From the NCBI RefSeq assembly GCF_036088315.1, contig NZ_CP107996.1, forward strand, positions 806,001 to 870,000: 64,000 nucleotides of DNA, in the 5' to 3' direction. Below the pieces are notes generated by a model. The model had not been told where the DNA came from. It ran no database searches and saw nothing but the letters and a program-made list of their open reading frames with translations. Position 1 is the first letter of the stretch; every line of letters begins with the position of its first letter. The position numbers were made by a program, and so were the translations under genes. Below are positions 18,251 to 25,990 of the stretch, piece by piece. This stretch comes from Streptomyces sp. NBC_00344. GTDB lineage: Bacteria > Actinomycetota > Actinomycetes > Streptomycetales > Streptomycetaceae.

Positions 18251-19264
18251 TCAGCCCGCCGCGGGCGCCGGGCCGGAACTGGCGCGGATGGTGAGCTCCG
18301 GCTTCAGCAGCTCGATTTCGTCCGCGGCCCGGCCCTGGAGCTTGGCGACGATCTGCTCGACGGCTCGTCTGCCCATCTCCTGGGCGGGAATGGCGACGGA
18401 TGTGACGCTCACCGATGCCTGGACGGCGACCTGCTCGGGGCAGATCGCCACGACCGAGACATCCTCGGGGATCGCCCTGCCCTGTTGTCTGAGCAGATTG
18501 AGCAGCGGCTCGACCGCGGCCTCGTTCTGCACGATGAAGCCGGTGGTGCCGGGGCGTTCGTCGAAAATCCGCGCCAGGGTCCCCGCCATCGCCGCAAAGC
18601 CGCCCTCACAGGGCCGGTGCAGCACCCGTACGCCGAGATCACGGGCGCGCGAGCGGATCCCTTCCACGGTCCGTTCGGCGAAGCCGGTGTGCCGCTCATA
18701 CACCGCGGCAGCCTCGCCGATCACCGCGAGCTCGCGGTGACCGAGGCCGGCCAGATGCTCCACACAGAGTGTGCCGGTGGCCGCGAAATCGAGATCCACG
18801 CAGGTGAGACCGGTCGTGTCGGCGGGCAGTCCGATAAGCACTCCCGGGCGTTCGGACTCACGCAGCAGGGGGAGTCGTTCGTCATGCAGCTGCACATCCA
18901 TGAGGATCATGGCGTCCGCGAGCGAACTGCCGGCGATCCTCCGTACCGCTTCCGGGCCCTCCTCCCCCGTCAGCAGCAGGACGTCGAAGCCGTGCGCGCG
19001 GGCCGTGGTGGCCACGGCGATGGCGATCTCCATCATCACCGGCACATATATGTCGGTGCGCAGCGGCACCATCAGCGCGATGATGTTGGAGCGGCTGCTG
19101 GCGAGCGCGCGGGCACCCGCGTTGGGGTGGTAACCGAGCTCCCGGATGCTCAGCTCGACGCGTTCACGGGTGGGAGTGGAGATGGATCGTTTCCCGCTGA
19201 GAACGTAGCTCACCGTGCTGGCGGAGACTCCGGCGTGCCGGGCGACTTCGGCAAGGGTGACCAT
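18251..19264 (-). CDS. LacI-family transcriptional regulator of the xyloglucan locus
   Basis: The 337-residue repressor has an N-terminal helix-turn-helix and hinge (VTLAEVARHAGVSASTVSYVLSGKRSISTPTRERV...NAGARALASSRS) followed by a periplasmic-binding-protein-like sugar sensor domain. I chose the ATG at 19264, with GGAG six bases upstream; a TTG 12 bases earlier overlaps that ribosome site. Two copies of the palindrome found before the sugar genes lie 23 and 111 bases upstream of its start, so autoregulation is likely. Its effector is probably a xyloglucan-derived sugar (inference). It belongs to the same broad family as CebR, but its boxes here differ from CebR boxes. Confidence 0.9.
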   Translation of the reverse strand: MVTLAEVARHAGVSASTVSYVLSGKRSISTPTRERVELSIRELGYHPNAGARALASSRSNIIALMVPLRTDIYVPVMMEIAIAVATTARAHGFDVLLLTGEEGPEAVRRIAGSSLADAMILMDVQLHDERLPLLRESERPGVLIGLPADTTGLTCVDLDFAATGTLCVEHLAGLGHRELAVIGEAAAVYERHTGFAERTVEGIRSRARDLGVRVLHRPCEGGFAAMAGTLARIFDERPGTTGFIVQNEAAVEPLLNLLRQQGRAIPEDVSVVAICPEQVAVQASVSVTSVAIPAQEMGRRAVEQIVAKLQGRAADEIELLKPELTIRASSGPAPAAG

Positions 19265-19286
19265 TCGGCTCTCCAAGAGACGATCA

Positions 19287-19300
19287 GCGAAGCGCTTCGA
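19287..19300 (-). promoter_or_regulatory. lacI-proximal operator
   Basis: GCGAAGCGCTTCGA matches the locus box at 13 of 14 positions, with a perfect 12-bp core at 19288-19299. It lies 23 bases before the lacI start and just upstream of its ribosome site. It is a good position for autorepression. Confidence 0.7.
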
Positions 19301-19369
19301 ACATCAGTGTGCGTGTATGACATGCAACAGAATGCCGACACTAGACGTCCAGCCGTCCGCTGTCCAGGT

Positions 19370-19393
19370 AGGTGTCGAAGCGCTTCGACACCT
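19370..19393. promoter_or_regulatory. Extended operator palindrome between lacI and the SsgA-like gene
   Basis: The core TCGAAGCGCTTCGA (19375-19388) is extended by five bases on each side to a perfect 24-bp palindrome, the best-conserved copy in the window. It lies 111 bases before lacI and 118 bases before the divergent SsgA-like start. Its centre is about 88 bp from the proximal site, which would allow looping. Confidence 0.75.
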
Positions 19394-19510
19394 CATGACG
19401 TCGGCGGAGTGACGGACATCACCCCTGCCGGGTGCACGGATGTGCGCGTGAGTTCGTCTCACCTTCCAGGAGCAGGCTTACCTGCCGAACCGTTTGGAGG
19501 GTGCCAGACC

Positions 19511-19927
19511 ATGCCGTACGCCGTCGAACAAGCCGTCGAGGCTCGCCTGGTCGCGTCCGCACCCCGAATGGAGACCGTCCCCACCACCCTGCGCTACGAC
19601 GTCAAGGACCCCTTCGCGGTCAGTGTGGACTTCCCGCCGCAGGCCACGCTCGAAGGCGTCGAGGTCTCCTGGGCCTTCGCCCGCGAGCTGCTGGCGGCCG
19701 GCGTCTCGGCACCGGCCGGTATGGGCGACGTACGGATCCGCCCGTTCGGCTACGAACGGACCGTCCTGGAGTTCCACGCCCGCGAGGGCATCGCGATGGT
19801 GCACATCCACACCGCCGAACTGCGCCACTTCCTCGAGAAGACCGAGGCACTCGTACCCGCCGGGCACGAACAGAGTGTCCTGGATCTCGACCGGAGCGTC
19901 GCCGAACTGCTGCGCGACGGCCGCTGA
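19511..19927 (+). CDS. SsgA-like sporulation and cell-division protein (SALP), closest to SsgD type
   Basis: Proteins of this actinomycete-specific family control septum placement and wall remodelling during growth and sporulation. The 138 residues cover the whole family domain: TTLRYDVKDPFAVSVDF, WAFARELLAAGVSAPAGMGDVRIRP, ALVPAGHEQSVLDLDRSVAELL. From memory, the N-terminus (VEARLVASAPRM) and the FGYERTVLEFHA stretch resemble SsgD more than SsgA or SsgB; I have not aligned them. The ATG at 19511 is preceded by GGAGG ten bases upstream. The gene diverges from lacI and shares its intergenic region, including the 24-bp palindrome. Confidence 0.88.
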   Translation: MPYAVEQAVEARLVASAPRMETVPTTLRYDVKDPFAVSVDFPPQATLEGVEVSWAFARELLAAGVSAPAGMGDVRIRPFGYERTVLEFHAREGIAMVHIHTAELRHFLEKTEALVPAGHEQSVLDLDRSVAELLRDGR

Positions 19928-19984
19928 CCGCACGGCACGGAAGTAAATAGGCTGGCAACCGCCCCGAGACGGTTCTACTCTGTG

Positions 19985-20056
19985 ATGGCCCTGTTGTCGT
20001 TGATCGGAGTAGGACATTGCGCTACTGAGGTCTTGAGACACCGTGCCGTGCAGTGA
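19985..20056 (+). other. Possible 23-codon leader ORF ahead of the ABC-F gene
   Basis: A short frame (MALLSLIGVGHCATEVLRHRAVQ, stop at 20054-20056) lies in the 255-base leader of the ABC-F gene. No clear ribosome site precedes it. Antibiotic-resistance ABC-F genes in Streptomyces are often controlled by translated leaders, which is the only reason to list it. It may be a chance frame. Confidence 0.2.
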
Positions 20057-20182
20057 CCACACCTGCGCGCACCGCGTGTGACCTCGGTATTCGAGCTGTC
20101 CTCCCGGACCAGGGCGTTCGCTGCGCCCCGGCGGTGTCTCCACCCGTTGCCCCCTGCCGTTCCCAGCAACCGGGAGACCCGT

Positions 20183-21814
20183 ATGTCAACCCATCCCTCC
20201 TCGCACATCTCCTGCACCGCGCTTTCCTTCTCCTGGCCGGACGGAACGTCCGTGTTCGAGGACTTCCAGCTCGCGGTCGGGGCGGGCCGCTCCGGTCTGA
20301 TCGGGGTCAACGGCTCCGGCAAGTCGACACTGCTGAAGCTGATCGCCGGTGAGCTCGCCCCGTCAGCGGGAACGGTGCGCAGCACCGGCGTGATCGGGTA
20401 CCTCCCGCAGAATCTGGTGCTCGACACCGGGCTCCGGGTGGACCAGGCCCTGGGTATCGCCCGCACGCGCGCCGCGCTGCACGCGATCGAGGCCGGCGAT
20501 GTACGCGAGGAGCACTTCACCGCGGTCGGCGACGACTGGGACGTCGAGGAACGCGCACACGCCGTCCTCGGTCAGCTCGGGCTCGGCACCATCGGCCTGG
20601 ACCGGACCGTGGGCGAGGTGTCGGGCGGTGAGTCCGTGCTGCTGCGGCTGGCCGCGTTGCTGCTGACCCGGCCGGACGTCCTCCTGCTCGACGAGCCGAC
20701 CAACAACCTCGACCTGTACGCCCGCAGGCGGCTCTACTCGGCGGTCGACGGGTGGTCCGGAGTCATGATGGTGGTGAGCCACGACCGCGAACTTCTGGAA
20801 AGGGTCGACCAGATCGCCGATCTGCGCGACGGCGAGGTCCGCTGGTACGGCGGGAGGCTCTCGGCGTACGAGGAGGCGCTCGCCGTGGAGCGGGAGGCCG
20901 CCGAGCGCATGGTGCGGGTGGCCGAGGCCGATGTGCAGAAACAGAAACGTGAACTGGCCGAAGCGCAGATCAAACTGGCCCGCCGCAAGCGCTACGGACA
21001 GAAGATGTCGGACAACAAGCGTGAGCCGAAGATCGTGATGGGCGCACGCAAACGTGCCGCCCAGGAGTCCGCGGGAAAGCATCGCATCATGCACGCCGAG
21101 AAGCTCGGCGAGGCGAAGGACCGCCTCCACGAGGCGGTGGACGCGGTGCGGGACGACGACGAGATCAGGATCGAACTGCCGCACACCAGGGTGCATCCCG
21201 GCCGGAGCGTACTGACCCTGCGGGATCTCCGGTTGCCGTACGGGAATGGCCTCGAAGGGGAGTTCACCGTGCGCGGACCGGAGCGGATCGCTCTGGTCGG
21301 CCGCAACGGCGCGGGCAAGACGACGCTGCTGCGGACGATCGCGGGGCGGCTGGAGCCGGTATCGGGGGAGGCATTGGTCCATGTCCCGCTCCGGTTCCTT
21401 CCGCAGCGTCTCGATGTCCTCGACGATGCGCTGAGCGTGGTGGAGAACGTCGCGCGCAACGCGCCGGAGGCGAGCAACAACCTCATCCGGGCACGGCTCG
21501 CCCGCTTTCTGTTCAAGGGGACCCGCGCCGATCAGCCGGCCGGGACGCTGTCCGGCGGCGAGCGCTTCCGAGCGGCACTTGCCGCGCTGCTGCTCGCGGA
21601 GCCCGCGCCGCAGCTGCTGATGCTCGACGAGCCGACCAACAACCTGGACATGGCCAGTGTCCGGCAGCTCTCGGCCGCCCTCGAGTCGTACGAGGGGGCA
21701 CTGATCGTGGCCGGTCACGATCAGCCGTTCCTGGAGTCGATCGGTATCACCCGGTGGCTGACGCTCGGCAGTGACCCGATGACGGTGACCGGAGGCGAGG
21801 AGGACCGGGGGTGA
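20183..21814 (+). CDS. ABC-F ATPase (ribosome-associated or antibiotic-resistance type)
   Basis: The 543-residue protein has two fused ABC ATPase domains and no membrane segment. Domain 1 has Walker A GVNGSGKST, signature VSGGE and Walker B LLLDEPTNNLDL; domain 2 has GRNGAGKTT, LSGGE and LMLDEPTNNLDM. They are joined by a Lys/Arg-rich coiled linker (QKQKRELAEAQIKLARRKRYGQKMSDNKREPK), which in ABC-F proteins reaches into the ribosome. Members act on stalled ribosomes or protect them from antibiotics; the sequence does not tell which. ATG at 20183, with only GGGAGA nearby. In-frame GTG codons upstream leave the start slightly open. Confidence 0.88.
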   Translation: MSTHPSSHISCTALSFSWPDGTSVFEDFQLAVGAGRSGLIGVNGSGKSTLLKLIAGELAPSAGTVRSTGVIGYLPQNLVLDTGLRVDQALGIARTRAALHAIEAGDVREEHFTAVGDDWDVEERAHAVLGQLGLGTIGLDRTVGEVSGGESVLLRLAALLLTRPDVLLLDEPTNNLDLYARRRLYSAVDGWSGVMMVVSHDRELLERVDQIADLRDGEVRWYGGRLSAYEEALAVEREAAERMVRVAEADVQKQKRELAEAQIKLARRKRYGQKMSDNKREPKIVMGARKRAAQESAGKHRIMHAEKLGEAKDRLHEAVDAVRDDDEIRIELPHTRVHPGRSVLTLRDLRLPYGNGLEGEFTVRGPERIALVGRNGAGKTTLLRTIAGRLEPVSGEALVHVPLRFLPQRLDVLDDALSVVENVARNAPEASNNLIRARLARFLFKGTRADQPAGTLSGGERFRAALAALLLAEPAPQLLMLDEPTNNLDMASVRQLSAALESYEGALIVAGHDQPFLESIGITRWLTLGSDPMTVTGGEEDRG

Positions 21815-21900
21815 CCGGGGATTCCGCTCGGCAGCGATGCGGGCCATGATGGGCGCGGCCTTCATGGCCGCTCGTGCCGCCCCGACCTGGAGACCTGTTC

Positions 21901-22677
21901 GTGCCCAGCAGAAGAGCTTTGATCCGCCGGCCGAGTCCGCGCCTCGCAGAAGGCCTGGTCACGCATATCGAGCGCACACCGGTCGACTACGCACTGGCCC
22001 TGGAACAGTGGGGCCGGTATGCGGAGGTCCTGCGCTCGAACGGCTGGGAGACTCTGGAAGCCGCGCCCGCCGAGGACTGTCCGGACGGCGTGTTCGTCGA
22101 GGACACCGTGGTGATGTTCCGGAACGTGGCGCTCATCGCCCGCTCGGGCGCGGAGTCCCGCAGACCGGAGACCATCGCGGTCGAACAGGCTCTGGCGGGG
22201 CTCGGCTGCTCGGTCAACTGGGTGTGGGAGCCGGGCACCCTGGACGGCGGCGATGTGCTCAAGATCGGCGACACGCTCTACGTGGGGCGCGGCGGCCGGA
22301 CCAACGCGGCCGGCATCCAGCAGCTGCGAGCCGCCTTCGAGCCGCTCGGCGCGCGAGTCGTCGCCGTGCCCACGGCCAAGGTGCTGCATCTCAAATCGGC
22401 GGTCACCGCGCTGCCCGACGCCACCGTGATCGGGTACGAACCACTCGTGGACACGCCGTCGGTGTTTCCGGGGTTTCTGCCGGTGCCGGAGGAGTCGGGA
22501 GCACATGTGGTCCTGCTGGGGGGCGCCAAACTGCTGATGGCGGCCAGCGCACCGAAGACCGCCGAACTGTTCGCGGATCTGGGTTATGAACCGTGTCCGG
22601 TGGACATCAGCGAGTACGAGAAGCTCGAAGGCTGCGTGACTTGTCTCTCCGTACGCCTGCGTGACCTGTACGCATAA
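21901..22677 (+). CDS. ddaH: Dimethylargininase (NG,NG-dimethylarginine dimethylaminohydrolase)
   Basis: Hydrolyses methylated arginine (or arginine-like guanidines) to citrulline and an amine. The 258-residue protein keeps the family features: EDCPDGVFVEDTVV, LDGGDVL, the catalytic His in VLHLKSAV, and the nucleophilic Cys near the C-terminus (C248 in GCVTCLSVRL). I chose the GTG at 21901, which follows GGAG by eight bases; an ATG 27 bases upstream is the alternative. It stands alone between the ABC-F and desaturase genes. Related members of the superfamily are arginine deiminases, but the short length fits DDAH. Confidence 0.88.
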   Translation: MPSRRALIRRPSPRLAEGLVTHIERTPVDYALALEQWGRYAEVLRSNGWETLEAAPAEDCPDGVFVEDTVVMFRNVALIARSGAESRRPETIAVEQALAGLGCSVNWVWEPGTLDGGDVLKIGDTLYVGRGGRTNAAGIQQLRAAFEPLGARVVAVPTAKVLHLKSAVTALPDATVIGYEPLVDTPSVFPGFLPVPEESGAHVVLLGGAKLLMAASAPKTAELFADLGYEPCPVDISEYEKLEGCVTCLSVRLRDLYA

Positions 22678-22732
22678 CGGAGCGTAGCGGTACATTTCGG
22701 AAACGGGGGTTGGCGCAGCCTTACTGCCGCCT

Positions 22733-22770
22733 TAACCTACGGACACGTAACCTACGAATCCGTAGGTAAC
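22733..22770 (+). promoter_or_regulatory. Operator-like repeats in the desaturase promoter
   Basis: TAACCTACG occurs twice in direct orientation (22734 and 22748). The second copy forms an inverted repeat, ACCTACG-AATC-CGTAGGT (22750-22767). The first copy pairs with the same right arm as CCTACGGA...TCCGTAGG (22736-22743 and 22759-22766). Such overlapping symmetric sites 25-60 bases before a desaturase start suggest a TetR-type fatty-acid regulator. Confidence 0.55.
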
Positions 22771-22792
22771 ACTCCCGTCCCCAGGAGCACCC

Positions 22793-23773
22793 GTGACGAT
22801 CACCTCTCCCCACCTCGGCAGTTCGGAAGCGTGGACCGACGCCCGACTGCTGTATGCGCTGGAAGAGGTGGTGGAGAAGGAACTCAACCGCCATCTCAAG
22901 GTCGCCAAGGACTGGATGCCGCACGAGTACGTGCCGTTCAGTGACGGCCGCAACTTCCCCGGTCTTTTCGACGACGGAAAGGCGTGGGAGCCGGAGCAGT
23001 CGAAGGTCACCGACATCGGCAAGACCGCGCTGGTCGTGAACCTGCTGACCGAGGACAACCTCCCCAGCTACCACCACGAGATCGCCTCCCTCTTCGGACG
23101 GGACGGTGCGTGGGGCACCTGGGTACACCGCTGGACCGCCGAGGAGGGCCGCCACGGCATCGTGATGCGGGACTACCTGCTGACCTCGCGGGCCGTCGAC
23201 CCGGACAAGCTGGAGCAGTTCCGGATGGCGCACATGGCCGAGGGCTTCGAGTCGGACAACCGCCACTCGATGCTGCACTCCGTGGCGTATGTGGCCTTCC
23301 AGGAGCTCGCCACCCGCGTCTCGCACCGGAACACCGGCCACCAGTCCGGCGACCCCGTCTGCGACCGGATGCTGTCGCGTATCGCGACCGACGAGAACCT
23401 GCACATGGTCTTCTACCGCAATCTGCTCGGCGCGGCTTTCGAGATCGCCCCCGATCTGACCATGCAGTCGGTACGTGACGTGGTCGTCGACTTCCGGATG
23501 CCCGGCCACGGGATGCCCGGCTTCGAGCGGGCCGCCGCCCAGATGGCCATCGGTGAGATCTACAACATGCGGATCCACCACGACGACGTACTCCAGCCGG
23601 TACTGCGTTACCTCAAGGTCCTGGAGATCGAGGGTCTCGGCCCGGAGGGCCTGAAGGCGCAGGAAGAGCTGGGCCTGTACATGGGCGGCCTGGACGCGGA
23701 GGCCGCCAAGTTCGACGAGAAGCTGGCGGCCCGCAAGGCGCGGATGGCTGCCCGGCGCGCCGCCGCCTCGTAG
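22793..23773 (+). CDS. Acyl-ACP desaturase (ferritin-like diiron)
   Basis: Introduces a double bond into acyl-ACP chains, using O2 and reduced ferredoxin, to adjust membrane fluidity. The 326-residue soluble protein carries the two diiron motifs of the family, EEGRH at 117-121 and DENLH at 200-204, plus further helix carboxylates (LLYALEEVVEKEL). The ATG start has CAGGAG upstream. The C-terminus is Ala/Arg/Lys-rich, as in other actinobacterial members. It is a single gene with an operator-like promoter, closed by a hairpin facing the convergent GMC oxidoreductase. Confidence 0.93.
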   Translation: MTITSPHLGSSEAWTDARLLYALEEVVEKELNRHLKVAKDWMPHEYVPFSDGRNFPGLFDDGKAWEPEQSKVTDIGKTALVVNLLTEDNLPSYHHEIASLFGRDGAWGTWVHRWTAEEGRHGIVMRDYLLTSRAVDPDKLEQFRMAHMAEGFESDNRHSMLHSVAYVAFQELATRVSHRNTGHQSGDPVCDRMLSRIATDENLHMVFYRNLLGAAFEIAPDLTMQSVRDVVVDFRMPGHGMPGFERAAAQMAIGEIYNMRIHHDDVLQPVLRYLKVLEIEGLGPEGLKAQEELGLYMGGLDAEAAKFDEKLAARKARMAARRAAAS

Positions 23774-23820
23774 GTATTCGCGAGTCTCCGCCGCCGGCGC
23801 CCCGCGCCGCCACTCGTATG

Positions 23821-23868
23821 CCGCCACCCCGGCGGGTGCCGCATCGCGGACATCGGCCGGGGTGGCGG
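23821..23868. terminator. Bidirectional terminator after the desaturase
   Basis: Perfect 13-bp arms, CCGCCACCCCGGC (23821-23833) and GCCGGGGTGGCGG (23856-23868), with a 22-nt loop, lie between convergent genes. Confidence 0.75.
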
Positions 23869-23971
23869 CCCAGTGCTCCTGCGGGACAGCCCAGATGCCC
23901 TGCGGCGCCATGGCCTCTGCCCGGGTCCCTGGTGCCACCCCCTGCCCGCTGCGGCACGCGCTCGCACGCCG

Positions 23972-25564
23972 TCAGTGGCCGGCGTCCTCGCGGATCAGCT
24001 CGGCGGCCCGCTCCGCGATGGCGACGGTCGGTGCGTGAGTGTGCCCCCTGGTGATCGAGGGCATCACCGAGGCATCCACCACGCGCAGCCCGTCCACACC
24101 CCTCACCCGGAGCCGCGGATCCGTCACCGCTGCCGGGTCGGCGCCCATCCGGCAGGTGCCCACCGGGTGGTACAGCGTCTCCGCGCCCGACCGGATCGAC
24201 TCGGCGAGACGGGCGTCGCCGACCGTGCCGGGATACGCCGCCATCGGCCCGTCGACGTGCTGCGCCAGCTCCGGGCCCGCGAACAGCTCCTCCGCCCTGC
24301 GTACCCCGGCGGTCAGACAGCGCAGATCTGCCGCCGATTCCAGATATCCGGGGTCGATGCGGGGACCGGATCCGGCATCCGGTCCCGACAGGGTGATCCG
24401 TCCCCTGCTCTGCGGCTGCAGCAGAACCACTCCGATGGTGACGCCGTGCTCCGTGGGCACCTCGAGCCCGTGATTGACAAAGGGAGCCGGGGCGAAGATC
24501 AGTTCGATGTCCGGCGCCGCCAGTCCGGGCGAGCTGCGCACGAAGGCCACGGCCTCGGCGATGTTCGAGGTGAGCGGACCCCGGCGGGTCAGCAGGAACC
24601 GGCCCAGGTTGGCGAGCGAGTCCGCGCCGGTGAGGGTGACCGGCCGTGGACAGTGCATCGTCACCGCGTACGCCAGATGGTCCTGGAGGTGACGGCCCAC
24701 GTCGGGTGACGCGACGCGCACCTCGATATCCGACTCCCGCAGCAGGTCGGGGTCCCCGATGCCATTGCTCAGCAGCAGTTGCGGAGAGCCGATCGCGCCC
24801 GCGCTGAGAATCACTTCCCGCCCGGCCGTCAGCCTGCCGGCTGCCCCGGCGGCCACGACCCCGGTGGCCCGGACACCGTCGAACGTGATGCGGTGCACCG
24901 TGGCACCAGTGAAGACGTCGAGGTTCCTGCGACGCCTCGCCGGTTTCAGATACCCCGCCGCCGCACTCCAGCGGCGCCCGCCCCGCTGGTTGAGGGGTGT
25001 GACGGCGCAACCGCTGTGGTCGGGGGTGTTGAGCTCGGGAAGCTCAGGAAGCCCGGCGGCTGTGCATGCCTCGATGAAGGCGCCCGTCAGCGGATTCGGG
25101 TCCCGGGGCGGCGAGATATGGAGAGGGCCTCCGGTGCCGTAGACGGACCCGGCGGGGCGCGGGCCCGTCCAGTGTTCCGCGCGCCGGAAATAAGGGAGGA
25201 GCCTGTCGTAACCCCACTCCGGACCCGCCGCCTCACCCCATGCGTCGTAGTCATCACGGTGGCCGCGGACCCACATCATGGCGTTCATGGACGACGAGCC
25301 GCCGAGGGTACGGCCGCGCGGCCAGTACAGCTCGCGACCGCCGAGGGCCGCCTGCTTCACCGTGCTGAAGTCCCAGTCGTACGGCGACTTGAAGAGCTTG
25401 GGGAAGGCGGCCGGGATCCGGATCTCCGGCTTGCGGTCGCGGCCACCCGACTCGAGGAGCGCCACACGTACACCGGGATCCTCGGAGAGCCGGGCAGCGA
25501 GCACGCATCCCGCCGAACCGGCGCCCACGATCACATAGTCGTATGCAGTTCCGGTGCCACTCAA
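23972..25564 (-). CDS. GMC-family FAD oxidoreductase (choline dehydrogenase-like)
   Basis: The 530-residue flavoprotein oxidises an alcohol; the substrate cannot be told from sequence. It begins with the FAD-binding Rossmann motif YDYVIVGAGSAGCVLAARL, carries the GMC signature GRTLGGSSSMNAMMWVRGHRDDYD, and ends with the active-site pair: the His of YHPVGTCRMG and the His of GHTHAPT, a position that is often Asn. No signal peptide is seen. No betaine-aldehyde dehydrogenase is adjacent, although an aldehyde dehydrogenase lies 1.4 kb away on the same strand behind other genes. Annotation as true choline dehydrogenase would go beyond the evidence. Confidence 0.88.
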   Translation of the reverse strand: MSGTGTAYDYVIVGAGSAGCVLAARLSEDPGVRVALLESGGRDRKPEIRIPAAFPKLFKSPYDWDFSTVKQAALGGRELYWPRGRTLGGSSSMNAMMWVRGHRDDYDAWGEAAGPEWGYDRLLPYFRRAEHWTGPRPAGSVYGTGGPLHISPPRDPNPLTGAFIEACTAAGLPELPELNTPDHSGCAVTPLNQRGGRRWSAAAGYLKPARRRRNLDVFTGATVHRITFDGVRATGVVAAGAAGRLTAGREVILSAGAIGSPQLLLSNGIGDPDLLRESDIEVRVASPDVGRHLQDHLAYAVTMHCPRPVTLTGADSLANLGRFLLTRRGPLTSNIAEAVAFVRSSPGLAAPDIELIFAPAPFVNHGLEVPTEHGVTIGVVLLQPQSRGRITLSGPDAGSGPRIDPGYLESAADLRCLTAGVRRAEELFAGPELAQHVDGPMAAYPGTVGDARLAESIRSGAETLYHPVGTCRMGADPAAVTDPRLRVRGVDGLRVVDASVMPSITRGHTHAPTVAIAERAAELIREDAGH

Positions 25565-25642
25565 CTTGCCTCCAGACGCTCGGCATGACGCAGCATCAGA
25601 ATGGCGGTGATCGGATGCCGGCGCCAGAGGGCAACCCGGATA

Positions 25643-25888
25643 TCAGCCCTGCCGACGTCTGAGACTGAGCCTCTCCTTCTCGGAGAGACCGCCCCAGACA
25701 CCGAATCGCTCGTCCTTGGCGAGTGCGTACTCCAGGCAGGCCACTCGCTCCTCACAGATTCCGCAGAGTCTCTTCGCCTCGCGGGTGGAGCTGCCGGGAT
25801 CAGGAAAGAAGAACTCCGGCCCCGTCTGGGCGCACAGAGCCCGCTCCTGCCAGGCGAGCTCAGGGTCGTTGATGATGGTGATCGACAT
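25643..25888 (-). CDS. WhiB-family iron-sulfur regulator
   Basis: A small protein of 81 residues with the four cluster-binding Cys of the family: one in RALCAQ, two in RLCGIC and one in ACLEY. The turn motif GVWGGLSEKERLSLRRR at the C-terminus contacts DNA or sigma factor. I chose the ATG at 25888 (MSITIINDPELAWQ); a GTG nine bases upstream is possible, and no strong ribosome site is visible for either. WhiB-like proteins hold a 4Fe-4S cluster and act with the principal sigma factor. It is too short and simple to assign to WblA, WblC or WblE by eye. Confidence 0.88.
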   Translation of the reverse strand: MSITIINDPELAWQERALCAQTGPEFFFPDPGSSTREAKRLCGICEERVACLEYALAKDERFGVWGGLSEKERLSLRRRQG

Positions 25889-25990
25889 GGGGAACACCCT
25901 GCCGTGCAGCGATCAATGTCCGTTCAACGAACGATGAACGGACGGTCCACCGGAGCTCGCCCCCATCCTGCGGCCGCCTCACACGGCGGG

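Noticed and set aside
25643..25888. Naming the WhiB-like protein as a particular Wbl
   Set aside because: Only the general family motifs can be seen; the distinguishing tails of WblA, WblC or WblE are absent.
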